A DNA stretch of 41,545 nt from a virus (IMGVR_UViG_3300035168_000015:1-41545), one strand, 5' to 3'; positions 30,479 through 39,934 are shown, numbered from the stretch's first letter. Numbers and translations: made by a program. The notes: generated by a model from the letters alone, not told the origin.

Positions 30479-32086
30479 ATGGCCGGCTCCTACATTCCCC
30501 AGATGGACTGGTCTCCGCTGGCGCAACTCGGACAGACGATCGTCGGCAATTTGCAGGCGGGCCAAAAGCAGCAGTTGCTTTCGCAGCTCGGCCAGCAGTT
30601 CGGCTCGGGCGACTACAAGGGCGCGGCGCAAACAGCCATGGCCGGCGGCGACCTGCAAACGGCCATGTCGCTTTTCAGCATGGGCAAGCAGTTCGAAGCC
30701 GATCAGGCGGCGCAGACGATCGCCAGCGGACAGCCGCAGTCGGCGTCGAGCGATGTCTCGCTTCTTCCTCGTGCGCGCGATGCAATCGCTGCAATCGAAA
30801 GCAGAGGCAGCGGCGACTATTCCGCGCTCGGGCCTGTGACGAAGACTGGCGATCGGGCTTATGGCCGCTATGGCGTCATGGGCGCGAATGTCGGACCTTG
30901 GACGAAGGAAGTTCTCGGGCGCTCTATGACGCCGCAGGAATTTCTCGCGAATCAGCAAGCGCAAGACGCGGTCTTTGACGCCAAGTTCGGCGGCTATGTG
31001 CGCGAAGGCGGGATGCGCAACGCGGCATCGCGCTGGTTCACGGGACGCTCGGCGGCTGATGGAGCGAACGCTGCGGACGTGAACGGGATGACGGGCTCTC
31101 GATACGTCGATATGTTCATGTCGAATATCGGCGGCCAGCAGCCCGTCCAGGTCGCGGACGCTTCCGGCGCTGTGCCGGCGAGCGCCATGCCGCAGGCCGG
31201 CGTCGACGCCATGATGCAGCGGTATCAGAACATCTCGCGCGCGCTTCAGACGCCGTGGCTTTCGGCGGACACCGCGCGGAGGCTTCAGTCGCAGGCCGAT
31301 ATGCTGTGGAAGCAGATCGAGTTTGTGAGCAAAGACGCGAACCGCGCGCCGGTCGCACTGTCCGAAGGGCAAATCCTCGTCGATCCGCGCACGGGCCGGC
31401 AGATCGCGGCAGGCGGGCCGAAGAACGACGTGGCGCGCCAGAATTCGCAGCGCGAGGCCGAGGCCGACCGGCTCGGGCTACAAGGCGAGGATCGGACGCA
31501 ATATGTCCTGAACGGCCGCGTCGCGACGGGCGTCGAAAAGCAGACTGGTGAGCAAGCGAACGCGGCGACCTTCGCCACGCGCATGGCCGAAGCCGACAAG
31601 ATCATCTCCGATCCAGCGATCTTCGGCGCCGGAATGGGCGCGAGCGGCGCGCTGCGGGATATCGCGTCGAGCGTCCCCGTCGTCGGCAATATGGCGATCG
31701 GCGCCACGCAGGGCGGCGCGGCCTATCAGAAATTCGACCAAGCGAAGCGCGACTTTGTGAACGCCGTGCTGCGCAAGGAATCCGGGGCCGCGATCTCGTC
31801 GAGCGAATTCGGGAACGCCGAGAAGCAATATTTCCCGCGCCCCGGCGACACGCCCGAGGTCATTGCCCAAAAGGCGAAGAACCGGGCCACGGCGATCGAC
31901 ACGATCGCGAATGCCGGCGGAGCGAGCTTCCGCAAAGAGTTCGCCGAGAAGCGCTCGGGTGGAGATTTAAAACCGGCGCCGGCCGATGAGCTTGCTGGTG
32001 CGCGGCGAGCTATCGCCTCTGGCGTCCCCAGAGAAGCGGTCATTTCGCAGTTGCGAACGCTCGGATTTGACCCGAGCGGCATCTAA
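30479..32086 (+). CDS. Ejection protein with lytic-transglycosylase-like domain
   Basis: A 535-residue internal virion protein. The N-terminal Gln-rich part (LGQTIVGNLQAGQKQQLLSQ) leads to a lysozyme-like segment at about residues 95-160 (AIAAIESRGSGDYSALGPVT, RAYGRYGVMGANVGPW, with candidate catalytic Glu in AIES). The rest is Ala-rich and helical. Lytic transglycosylase domains in ejection proteins open the peptidoglycan during DNA entry. It starts at the base after the previous stop. Similar to P22 gp16/gp20-position proteins. Confidence 0.8.
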   Translation: MAGSYIPQMDWSPLAQLGQTIVGNLQAGQKQQLLSQLGQQFGSGDYKGAAQTAMAGGDLQTAMSLFSMGKQFEADQAAQTIASGQPQSASSDVSLLPRARDAIAAIESRGSGDYSALGPVTKTGDRAYGRYGVMGANVGPWTKEVLGRSMTPQEFLANQQAQDAVFDAKFGGYVREGGMRNAASRWFTGRSAADGANAADVNGMTGSRYVDMFMSNIGGQQPVQVADASGAVPASAMPQAGVDAMMQRYQNISRALQTPWLSADTARRLQSQADMLWKQIEFVSKDANRAPVALSEGQILVDPRTGRQIAAGGPKNDVARQNSQREAEADRLGLQGEDRTQYVLNGRVATGVEKQTGEQANAATFATRMAEADKIISDPAIFGAGMGASGALRDIASSVPVVGNMAIGATQGGAAYQKFDQAKRDFVNAVLRKESGAAISSSEFGNAEKQYFPRPGDTPEVIAQKAKNRATAIDTIANAGGASFRKEFAEKRSGGDLKPAPADELAGARRAIASGVPREAVISQLRTLGFDPSGI

Positions 32087-32284
32087 TATGCCGCAAAAAA
32101 AAGCTGTGGCAGGAAGTGAAAAAAATAAATATCCTGCGACAAAACATAACATATAGAAGCGCGGAGCGCTCATATAATCTGGAATAAATCCAATAAACAT
32201 AATGCTTTCGGAAAGCAATATTCCGAAAGCAAAGGCTGTTGCTACTTGAAAAAGTAGCCATGCAATCTGACGAAAGAGTTCCAT
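31967..32284 (-). CDS. Antisense small membrane protein candidate
   Basis: A 105-residue frame on the minus strand begins at ATG 32284, overlapping the + strand ATG at 32283. Residues about 5-35 (IAWLLFQVATAFAFGILLSE) and about 43-68 (FYMLCFVAGYLFFSLPATAF) are strong membrane segments; the C-terminal 40 residues are basic. It covers the AT-rich gap 32087-32282 and runs 120 bases into the opposite gene. Such a hydrophobic, AT-rich product is typical of exclusion-type phage morons. No good ribosome-binding site is visible, so it may be chance. Confidence 0.4.
   Translation of the reverse strand: MELFRQIAWLLFQVATAFAFGILLSESIMFIGFIPDYMSAPRFYMLCFVAGYLFFSLPATAFFCGILDAARVKSERSQLRNDRFSGDARGDSSPRTSKLIGRRRF
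32203..32258. other. Two tandem stem-loops in the AT-rich gap
   Basis: TGCTTTCGGAA (32203-32213) pairs perfectly with TTCCGAAAGCA (32221-32231) over a 7-base loop, and GCTACTT (32241-32247) with AAGTAGC (32252-32258) over a GAAA tetraloop. A weaker GCAGGA/TCCTGC hairpin lies at 32109-32137. They stand just upstream of the ATG of the next ejection gene. No U tract follows, so a terminator is unlikely; RNA processing or translational control is possible. Confidence 0.6.
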
Positions 32285-34343
32285 GTCCGACCATTGGGAT
32301 GCGCTTATCAAGCAATACAGTGGCGGAGCTGCCGGAGGCGGGGCGGTTGTCACAACGCCATCTGGGGGCCACTGGGATGATTTGATCCGGCAATATGCGC
32401 CGCAGCAGCCGACACAACAAGCTGAGCCGCGCGTTCCGCAATTCGCAGAGAACATTCCGACGACGCCAGAAGAAAAGCAGCTCGCGGCCGAGCTGCGCGC
32501 GAAGGCCGATCGCGACCTACTCGCTCAGGCCGGACCGATCGCGCAATCTCCGATCTATGCGGCTGCGTCTTCTTTCGGGAACGCGGGAACGCTCAACATT
32601 GCGCGCAATGTCGCGGCGGCTGCAAGATCGCTGAAGACAGGCAAGCCGTTCGGAAGCGAATACAATTACATCAAGAGCATAGACGAGGCGGCGGCGCGAC
32701 AAAGACCGATCATAAGTGGGCTCGGAACTGTAACAGGAGCTATTGCCGGCGCGGCTATGGCGCCGATCGCGCCCGCCGCATCTGTCGCCGGCCGAGCCGC
32801 CCAAGGCGCGGCGCTCGGCGGCGGCATGGCCGGCGCCGCGGAACTCGCGGATAGCAAGGACATCGGCGCGGCGCTCGGCGCGGCGGGAATTGGCGCGGCC
32901 CTCGGCGGCGCTGCGACGCCTCTGACCGAAGGCGCGGTAAAGGGCCTCGGCGCGATCGGCGGGCGCGTGGCGGGCGCTGTGCGCGGTGTCGTCAATCCCG
33001 AGGCCGAAGCCGCCCGCCGCGTCTCGGCGGCGCTGGCGCGTGACGCGCGCGTGGGAGGCCAACAGCTCGACGACGCCGCCCTCGCCGCAGCACAGGCCAG
33101 TGGGCAGCCTGCCGTCGTCGCGGACATGGGCGGCCGGGTGACCCAGTCCCTCGCCCGCTCGGCCGCGAACACGAGCCCAGAGGCGCGGCACGCGCTCGAA
33201 ACCGTCGTCTCCGATCGCTTCGAAGGCCAGGCCCCGCGCGTCTCTGAGTTCGTTCTCGGGCTCGGGAGCGGCGAGGATGCGCTCGCGACGCGGGAAGCGC
33301 TCCAGCGCGCCGCCGCGGCCGCCAACCGGCCCGCCTATCAGCGAGCCTACGCGCAAGGCGGCTCGATCTGGAACGAGGGGCTGGCGCAGCTCGCCCAGGC
33401 CCCGGACATGGCGCAGGCCATCAAGCAGGCCACGCGCACGGGCGCGAACAAGGCAGCGGCCGATGGCTTCCGGCCGGTCAAGAACCCTTTCGCGGTGTCC
33501 GAGGCTGGCGAGGTCACGCTCTCCAATCCGAACGTCACGCCGACGCTTCAATTCTGGGATCACGTCAAGCGCAATCTCGACGATCGCATCTCGACGTTGC
33601 AACGCTCCGGCGAGAAGTCGGCGGCGGCCGACGCGATCGCGTTGCGGAGCCAGCTCGTCGAAATGCTGGACAACGCGGCGCCAGCCTACGCCGAGGCTCG
33701 CGCGGGCGCGGCCAAATTCTTCGGCGCGCAAGACGCGCTCGAGGCTGGCCAGAAATTCGTCACGGCGCGCGGCAAGAACAGCGAGTTCGCGCGCGTCATC
33801 GGCAAAATGAGCGAGCCAGAGCGCAAACTCTTCGCCGATGGCTTCGCGAGCGAGATGGCGACGCGCATCAATGAGACGGGCGATCGGCGATCGGTCTTGA
33901 ACAGCGTCTTCAACTCGCCGAACGCTCGTGCGCGCGTGACGATGGCGCTCGGCCCCGAGAAGGCGAAAGAGTTCGAAGCCTTCATGCGTGTGGAAAGCAT
34001 GATGGACGGCTTGCGCCGCGCGGTCACAGGGAACTCGACGACGGCGCGCCAGCTCGCTGAAGCCGGCATGGCGGGCGGGCTTGCCGGCGGCATTCTCGGC
34101 GGCGGCGACCCGCGAGATATCTCGCTCGGCGCGATGTTTGGGCTCGCGGCCCGCTCGGGGAAGGTGAGAATCGATCAGCGCCTCGCACAACGCGTCGGCG
34201 AAATGCTCTCCTCTTCCGATCCGGCGGTGTTTCGCAAGGCAGTTGGCATGGTGGCGCGCAACAAGGCGCTTCGCGATTTCATCGACGCCGTGGCAGTTCG
34301 CGTCGGCGGAGCCGCGGCCTCTTACAATGAGACGAGGCGATAA
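32283..34343 (+). CDS. Large ejection / virion protein
   Basis: A 686-residue protein. Its N-terminus contains two copies of an HWD-x-LI-x-QY motif (HWDALIKQY at 4-12 and HWDDLIRQY near residue 30). Residues about 150-240 are a long Gly/Ala hydrophobic stretch (GLGTVTGAIAGAAMAPIAPA), likely to interact with the membrane, and the remainder is helical. This resembles the largest P22-group ejection proteins, which help move DNA across the envelope. The stop overlaps the next start (TAATG). Confidence 0.78.
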   Translation: MSDHWDALIKQYSGGAAGGGAVVTTPSGGHWDDLIRQYAPQQPTQQAEPRVPQFAENIPTTPEEKQLAAELRAKADRDLLAQAGPIAQSPIYAAASSFGNAGTLNIARNVAAAARSLKTGKPFGSEYNYIKSIDEAAARQRPIISGLGTVTGAIAGAAMAPIAPAASVAGRAAQGAALGGGMAGAAELADSKDIGAALGAAGIGAALGGAATPLTEGAVKGLGAIGGRVAGAVRGVVNPEAEAARRVSAALARDARVGGQQLDDAALAAAQASGQPAVVADMGGRVTQSLARSAANTSPEARHALETVVSDRFEGQAPRVSEFVLGLGSGEDALATREALQRAAAAANRPAYQRAYAQGGSIWNEGLAQLAQAPDMAQAIKQATRTGANKAAADGFRPVKNPFAVSEAGEVTLSNPNVTPTLQFWDHVKRNLDDRISTLQRSGEKSAAADAIALRSQLVEMLDNAAPAYAEARAGAAKFFGAQDALEAGQKFVTARGKNSEFARVIGKMSEPERKLFADGFASEMATRINETGDRRSVLNSVFNSPNARARVTMALGPEKAKEFEAFMRVESMMDGLRRAVTGNSTTARQLAEAGMAGGLAGGILGGGDPRDISLGAMFGLAARSGKVRIDQRLAQRVGEMLSSSDPAVFRKAVGMVARNKALRDFIDAVAVRVGGAAASYNETRR

Positions 34344-35422
34344 TGGCGACGCTCTACAACCCCGTCCCGACGACGATTTTCGACGACAATGGCCGCGTTG
34401 CGGTCGGCGCGACGGCGGACTTCTTTCGCGCGGGAACGACGACGACGCTCACGGTCTATGCCGACAACGACATGACGACGCCGCTCGCGCCGGTGACGAA
34501 CGCCGCCGGCCGTTTCCCGCCGATCTTCATTCCTGCCGGCGTCGATTATCGTGTGCGCGTCCGATCGAAGACGGGGACGATTATCTTCGAAGCCGACAAC
34601 GTCTCCAATTCGGTCGCGACGAGCGGAGAAAGTGGAGGCGGTGGCGGGGGCGGCGGAAGCGAAATCCCGGAGAGCGCCATCTTCACGACTGGAATGGTGA
34701 CATGGACGCCAGCCGGCGGCGCAAAAACGGGATGGGTGAGGATGAATGGCCGCACGATCGGCTCGGCGCTTTCGAGCGCGACCGAACGCGCGAACGACGA
34801 TACGCAGGCGCTTTACGAATATCTCTATGGCGCTTTCCCCGACGCCATAGCGCCGGTCTCCGGCGGCCGTGGAGCGAGCGCGGCGGCCGACTTTGCCGCG
34901 AACAAGCCTATCACTGTTCCGTCGATGCAGGGGCGCGCGCCGGTCGGACTCGACGACATGGGCGGCGCAGCGGCGAATGTAATTCAGGTCACGACGACGG
35001 CGAGCGTCACCAACGGAAACGCGAACATCACCGTTGCGTCGGCGGCCGGACTGGCGCGCGGCATGAACGTCATCCTCGCTGGCGTCGCCGCCGGAACGAT
35101 CTCCAATATCAGCGGCACGACGATCACGCTCAGCGGAAATTACACCGGCGCGACTGCGACAGGCGTCGCGATGCGCGCCAGCATCTTCTCCGATGCGCAG
35201 ACAGCGGGCGCGGTCGGCGGCGCGCAAACCTACACGCAAACCACGCTCGAAATGCCGTCGCATACACACACCAGCGGAACGAGCGCGGTTGGCGCCGGCG
35301 ACGGCATTCAGAACGGCACGGGATGGGGCGAGGCCGAGATCGATATCGACTCGACCGGCGGCGGAGCGCCCATGCCGAACGTCCAACCGTCGCGACTCGG
35401 AACCTTCTACATCAAGCTCTGA
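34343..35422 (+). CDS. Tail collar / fibre protein
   Basis: A 359-residue structural protein. The N-terminus (YNPVPTTIFDDNGRVAVGAT, DFFRAGTTTTLTVYADNDMT) forms an Ig-like/attachment region, followed by a Gly-rich linker (GGGGGGGGS). The C-terminal half carries collar-type features: PSMQGRAPVGLDDMGG, LEMPSHTHTSG and LGTFYIKL. Collar-domain proteins form receptor-binding fibres. The start overlaps the preceding stop (TAATG). Confidence 0.8.
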   Translation: MATLYNPVPTTIFDDNGRVAVGATADFFRAGTTTTLTVYADNDMTTPLAPVTNAAGRFPPIFIPAGVDYRVRVRSKTGTIIFEADNVSNSVATSGESGGGGGGGGSEIPESAIFTTGMVTWTPAGGAKTGWVRMNGRTIGSALSSATERANDDTQALYEYLYGAFPDAIAPVSGGRGASAAADFAANKPITVPSMQGRAPVGLDDMGGAAANVIQVTTTASVTNGNANITVASAAGLARGMNVILAGVAAGTISNISGTTITLSGNYTGATATGVAMRASIFSDAQTAGAVGGAQTYTQTTLEMPSHTHTSGTSAVGAGDGIQNGTGWGEAEIDIDSTGGGAPMPNVQPSRLGTFYIKL

Positions 35423-35429
35423 GGCCAAG

Positions 35430-35777
35430 ATGGCTCCCTATCTCTCCGCCGGCCAGTCCAATTCTGGCGACTGGCGCTATGCGTCGCAAATCCTCAAATC
35501 CGATGGCGAGCCAGCGTGGAGCGCATCTCCGCCGAGCGGACTCGTCGTCACCATTACGATTGTCGATCAGCGGAGATGCGAGCGCCTCTCGTCATCGTCC
35601 GACGACGGAACGGGCGTCGTGACCGTCCAGCCCAACGGCTATTTCACGATCGCCCTTCCCGCATCGCGCATGTCCGGCCTGAGCGAGGGGCTTTACGACG
35701 TGCACATGCAAACCGACGCCGGCGGCTTTCGATCAGAGTTCGTTCTCGGCCGCCTTCCGATTCTTCAGGGGGCCTAA
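35430..35777 (+). CDS. Small fibre-associated protein
   Basis: A 115-residue beta-rich protein (MAPYLSAGQSNSGDWRYASQ, VVTITIVDQRRCERLSSSSD, GFRSEFVLGRLPILQGA), reading as a single Ig-like or receptor-side domain. It sits between the collar and tailspike genes, separated from the next gene by nothing but the stop codon. Function is inferred only from position. Confidence 0.65.
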   Translation: MAPYLSAGQSNSGDWRYASQILKSDGEPAWSASPPSGLVVTITIVDQRRCERLSSSSDDGTGVVTVQPNGYFTIALPASRMSGLSEGLYDVHMQTDAGGFRSEFVLGRLPILQGA

Positions 35778-38700
35778 ATGACTGTGTTCGCCGATATCCA
35801 ATTTCCCGCATCCGTCTCCGCGACAGCGCCTATCAAGATCACGATCTCCGGAAACACCTATACGTTTGGTTTCGATCCGGCAGCTCTGATCGCTTCGGGC
35901 GAAAGTCTCGGACTGGTCAAAGCCGGCGATCTTCTCGGCATTTCGTCGGATGGCACAATCGATCTGACATCCGATCTTCAGGCGCGCTTTTCCTATTTCG
36001 GTTCGATCAAGAGCTTCGTGACGACGCCGCCGACCTCGCCGGCCGAAGGCGACCGCTATATCATCGCCACCGGAGCGACGCTCGCTTTCGCCGGCTATGT
36101 GAACCACCTCGCAGAATGGCGCAATGGCGCGTGGAGCTACACGGCTCCGAACAGTAAGATGCTGTATGTCGCCGAGGCAGATCATCGCGCCTATGTGTGG
36201 ACGAGCGCCGCATGGGTTTCGATCGCCGAAGGCCGCTTGACGGTCGCGCTCGAAAGCGATCTCGCCGGCATTATCGGAGCTGGCGCGAACACTCAGGCCG
36301 AAGTCATCTCCGATGTGGTCGCGACAACCACGCATCGCGCCCGAGCGTCGAATGTCGCTACGCTCACAACCGCTTCCGCGCATGGTCTCAGCGTCGGCGA
36401 TTTCGTGAACGTGCGCGGGCTCGGCGGCACGGGCTACAATGGCCGCGTCGAGTGCATCACCGGCACGACGGGCTCGACGATCGTCTATGCGAGCACGGGC
36501 GCCAATGAGGGCTCGACCGCCGACACGGGAGGCCAGGTCGATCGCAATGGCGTCTACACATATGACGGCGTCAGCAATTGGGCATGGCTCGACGATATCA
36601 GTCTCGCCGCTCTCGAAGCGCGTATGGACGCGCTTTACGCCGCCAATGAGGCGACGATCGCCGCCATGGTAGCGGACGCCAACAACGACGTCTCTACAGC
36701 TATCACGGCAATGGAAACGCAGATAAACGATCTCGTCGCGGACGCCAGCTCGCTGCTCTTCGTTCGCGATGCGATCTTTTCACCGCAGGCGAAGCCGTCG
36801 CGAGGCACGCTCAAGGCGCTCTGGTATGCGGACGGTCCAAAGACATTCTATGCGACGGATATCGTCTCCACGCTTACCAGCATCGACGCCAACGCGCGCG
36901 TTCTCGGGCTGCACTCGACGCTTTTCTCCGGGGCCGATCCGCGCCCAGTCGTGCAAGACAAGGGAATCTATTTCAACAATCAGGCCGGTCTTTCCATTGC
37001 GTCCGGAATCCTTACGAAGACCGATAAATTTGCGCTGCACCATGTCTTCGAGATCGGCGTGACGAATACCTACACGCTGAAAGCCGATATGGACGCAGCG
37101 GGCGGAACCGAAGGCGACATTGCGCAGGTCACCGGCGATACGATCACGACCTACACGCCTGACATCACCAAGGTGTTCGAAGGTGGCTACGCGGATGCGA
37201 ATCTGGTCAGAGGCTTCTATATTCGCAATGTGAGTAGCTGGTCTACAAACAACGTGATTTTCGAATTGTTCGCATTCACGTCCACTGACGGCAAATATAT
37301 GAAGGCATATCTCAACCGTCTCGGACAGATTACCTTTCAGATGTATAACGGAACTATAATCGTCACCGTCCAGAGCAAGGCGACCGTCGTCGTCGGGAAT
37401 GGGCGTCATCAGATGTCGATTTTTCGCGACGCCTCGGGGACGCACATGTTCCTCGACGGCGTCGAGATCGGGTATGACGAGTCGGTGGTGAAAAGCTTCG
37501 GCGTCGTGACGGGCCAGATCAATATCACCAATCTCGCGAACTTCTACATCAATGGGGATTCGCGCGGCGTAAATCCCGCCAATCCGGTCAATGGCGTCCG
37601 GCACTGGTTCACTGCGTTCGCCGTGATCGATGATTGCTCTTGGGACGGCTTCCAGATGTCGCATGACGCCATCGCCAATTATGCCGGAACAGCGCGGCTC
37701 GATAATCGTCCAGAGGTGTGGGGCATCGCGAAGAGCGGGCAGTCATGGGGCCAGGGGTCTATCGACACGTCGTCGGATACCTGGACGAACCCGAATGGCT
37801 GGAACGGCATGGTGACGCGCGAGAACACGTCCAACTCGGGCGAGCATAATTCACTGACGCGCGAATTTCTGCCGGGAGTGTTCGCGCATGCGCTCCCGTC
37901 GAATAACGACTCGATCGGCCCCATGACGATCGAAACGAACCTTTTCGGCAATATAACGAAAACGAACGGCTTTTCGAGCAGCGGCGAAACCATCGAGTGG
38001 GGCATGATGAAATGGTTGACCAATCATGCCGCCGCGCCGCGCGTCGACTGGCTGCTGACGAATGCGAGCGCCGGAGGAAATACGATCGCCAATCTGTCCG
38101 CGGAGTCGAGCCCGCCGATTTTGGTCCAGGCGCTGAAGTCCTACAATGAGGGTGCGTCGCCGAATGTCATCACGACATATGAGATGCTGCTCCAGTCGAT
38201 CGTCGCTGCGAGAGACTGGGCCATCGCGCGCGGCAAGCGCTACAAGCTGAAATTCTTCATCTGGCAGCAGGGCCATTCCGACACATCGAACACGAATTAT
38301 GTGACCGACTTCTTCGCCTATTACGACAAGTTCAACGCGGCGGTGAAGCGGATCACGGGCCAGTCCGACGACGTGATGTGCTTCATTCCGCAGATCAGCT
38401 ACTCATCGGACGGGACGAACAATCGCGGCGTGTCCGCCTCGGCCTATATCGATCAGCTTTTCCTCGACATCATCGATCAGCGAGGCACGCGTCCGATTTA
38501 CAACGTCGGGCCGATGTATCAGATCACCAATCACATCCATCCCTACCGCCTCGCCTATCGATGGATCGGCGAGATTTTCGGAAAGATCATATCGCGCATC
38601 GCTTTCGAGGGCGTCGATTGGCAACCGGTGCGGCCGAAGACCTTCACGCTCGGCGCCAATTATGTCGATATCAAATACTGGCTAATGCCCAGCCGACAGC

Positions 38701-39059
38701 TTCAGTTCGTCGCGTCGAACAACAACAACATCAACGGAGTCGTCCAGACATCCGGCATCGACACCTATGGATACGAATATTCCGGCGGCGGCCTGACGAT
38801 CACCGGCGTCACGATTCGAACCACGACCACGACGAACGACACGGTGCGCGTCTCGCTGTCGGGCGCGCCGGCCGCCGGACACGAGATCAAATACACGGGG
38901 TCACGGCGCTTCGGCAATCTGTGCGACGATGATCCTGCCGTGGCCTACTACAAGGATCAGGACTGGACGCAGCCGCTCGTCTCGGGCGCGCCGGTCTATA
39001 AGGAAGGCCAGCTGAACGATCTGCGCAATTGGGGCTGTGCGTTCCGCAAGGTGCTCTGA
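35778..39059 (+). CDS. Tailspike with SGNH / sialate-O-acetylesterase-like domain
   Basis: A 1093-residue virion protein. Residues 1-150 resemble a DUF2793-type head-binding part (FVTTPPTSPAEGDRYIIATG, LAEWRNGAWSYTAP); a beta-rich lectin-like region (about 410-600: GQITFQMYNGTIIVTVQSKA, HMFLDGVEIGYD) follows. The esterase spans about 645-940: block I AKSGQSWGQGS with S656, block III WQQGHSD (829-835), block V NHIHPYR with H921. These resemble the SASA/CE6 catalytic blocks, which remove acetyl groups from sugars, so it probably deacetylates a host capsule or LPS. C-terminal 150 residues are beta-rich. Confidence 0.85.
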   Translation: MTVFADIQFPASVSATAPIKITISGNTYTFGFDPAALIASGESLGLVKAGDLLGISSDGTIDLTSDLQARFSYFGSIKSFVTTPPTSPAEGDRYIIATGATLAFAGYVNHLAEWRNGAWSYTAPNSKMLYVAEADHRAYVWTSAAWVSIAEGRLTVALESDLAGIIGAGANTQAEVISDVVATTTHRARASNVATLTTASAHGLSVGDFVNVRGLGGTGYNGRVECITGTTGSTIVYASTGANEGSTADTGGQVDRNGVYTYDGVSNWAWLDDISLAALEARMDALYAANEATIAAMVADANNDVSTAITAMETQINDLVADASSLLFVRDAIFSPQAKPSRGTLKALWYADGPKTFYATDIVSTLTSIDANARVLGLHSTLFSGADPRPVVQDKGIYFNNQAGLSIASGILTKTDKFALHHVFEIGVTNTYTLKADMDAAGGTEGDIAQVTGDTITTYTPDITKVFEGGYADANLVRGFYIRNVSSWSTNNVIFELFAFTSTDGKYMKAYLNRLGQITFQMYNGTIIVTVQSKATVVVGNGRHQMSIFRDASGTHMFLDGVEIGYDESVVKSFGVVTGQINITNLANFYINGDSRGVNPANPVNGVRHWFTAFAVIDDCSWDGFQMSHDAIANYAGTARLDNRPEVWGIAKSGQSWGQGSIDTSSDTWTNPNGWNGMVTRENTSNSGEHNSLTREFLPGVFAHALPSNNDSIGPMTIETNLFGNITKTNGFSSSGETIEWGMMKWLTNHAAAPRVDWLLTNASAGGNTIANLSAESSPPILVQALKSYNEGASPNVITTYEMLLQSIVAARDWAIARGKRYKLKFFIWQQGHSDTSNTNYVTDFFAYYDKFNAAVKRITGQSDDVMCFIPQISYSSDGTNNRGVSASAYIDQLFLDIIDQRGTRPIYNVGPMYQITNHIHPYRLAYRWIGEIFGKIISRIAFEGVDWQPVRPKTFTLGANYVDIKYWLMPSRQLQFVASNNNNINGVVQTSGIDTYGYEYSGGGLTITGVTIRTTTTTNDTVRVSLSGAPAAGHEIKYTGSRRFGNLCDDDPAVAYYKDQDWTQPLVSGAPVYKEGQLNDLRNWGCAFRKVL

Positions 39060-39084
39060 TCTCCATCTCAGAAAGGAAAATTCA

Positions 39085-39930
39085 ATGACTATGCGAATGA
39101 GCGCGGATGGCCGCGCCCAATTGATCCGTCGCGAGGGTTTTCGCACGAAAGCCTACAAGGACAGCGTCGGCGTGTGGACGATCGGAGTCGGCCACACTTC
39201 AGCGGCCGGCGAGCCCCACGTCACGCCCGGCCTCGTCATCACCAAGGCGGAGGTCGACGAAATCCTCTCGCGCGATCTCGGCCAGTATGAAGAGGCTGTG
39301 CGCTCCGCCGTTCGCGTGCCGCTCTCTCAGGGACAGTTCGACGCGCTCGTCTCGTTCTGCTTCAACATCGGCGCGAGCGGCTTCCAGAAATCGACCGTCG
39401 TCCGGCGGCTGAACGCTGGCAACTACAAGGGCGCGGCCGATGCGCTCTTGATGTGGAACAAGCCGCCGGAGATCATGGGGCGGCGTCGCAGCGAGCGGGC
39501 GCAGTTCATCGCCGCGACGGGTGCGCCGAAGACGGCGGCGGCCATAGTCAAGGCCGCCCCCGCGCCGATCGCGGATATCCCCGTCGAGGAGACCGTCTCC
39601 GCCGATTATCTCCGTGCCGCGGGCTCGCGCACGATCGCCGGCGCCGATATCGCGCAACAGGGGCTCGCAGGCTCGATCGCCTCGATCGGCGGCGCGACGG
39701 CAGCGCTCTCCCAGATGCAGGACGTGGCGAGCCAGGCGCAAGAGGCCGTCGTCGCGGTCCAGAGCGGCGTCGGCGCGCTCGAAACGCTGCGCACCTATTG
39801 GCCTCTCATCGCCGTCGTCGCGCTCACCGGCGCGGCGGCCTTCTTCGTCTGGCGCGCATGGCGCGGCGCGAGCCTCGTCAAGGTCGCACGCGTCGACGAC
39901 GCCCTCTCCGGCCTGCACGTCGGTCGGTGA
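39085..39930 (+). CDS. Endolysin, GH24 (T4-type) lysozyme with C-terminal membrane anchor
   Basis: A 281-residue muramidase. The catalytic triad E17-x8-D26-x5-T32 (RREGF, AYKDSVGVWTIGVGH) is intact; the fold continues to about 150. An Ala-rich linker and helical region follow, and a transmembrane segment at about 237-257 (WPLIAVVALTGAAAFFVWRA) sits near a basic C-terminus. GAAAGG lies upstream of ATG 39085. The anchor could tether the enzyme to the inner membrane or act as a holin-like part; either is inferred. Lysis genes follow. Confidence 0.88.
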   Translation: MTMRMSADGRAQLIRREGFRTKAYKDSVGVWTIGVGHTSAAGEPHVTPGLVITKAEVDEILSRDLGQYEEAVRSAVRVPLSQGQFDALVSFCFNIGASGFQKSTVVRRLNAGNYKGAADALLMWNKPPEIMGRRRSERAQFIAATGAPKTAAAIVKAAPAPIADIPVEETVSADYLRAAGSRTIAGADIAQQGLAGSIASIGGATAALSQMQDVASQAQEAVVAVQSGVGALETLRTYWPLIAVVALTGAAAFFVWRAWRGASLVKVARVDDALSGLHVGR

Positions 39931-39934
39931 CGCA

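Noticed and set aside
32517-34190. 557-codon minus-strand open frame
   Set aside because: Antisense to the third ejection protein; composition typical of a GC-rich shadow frame.
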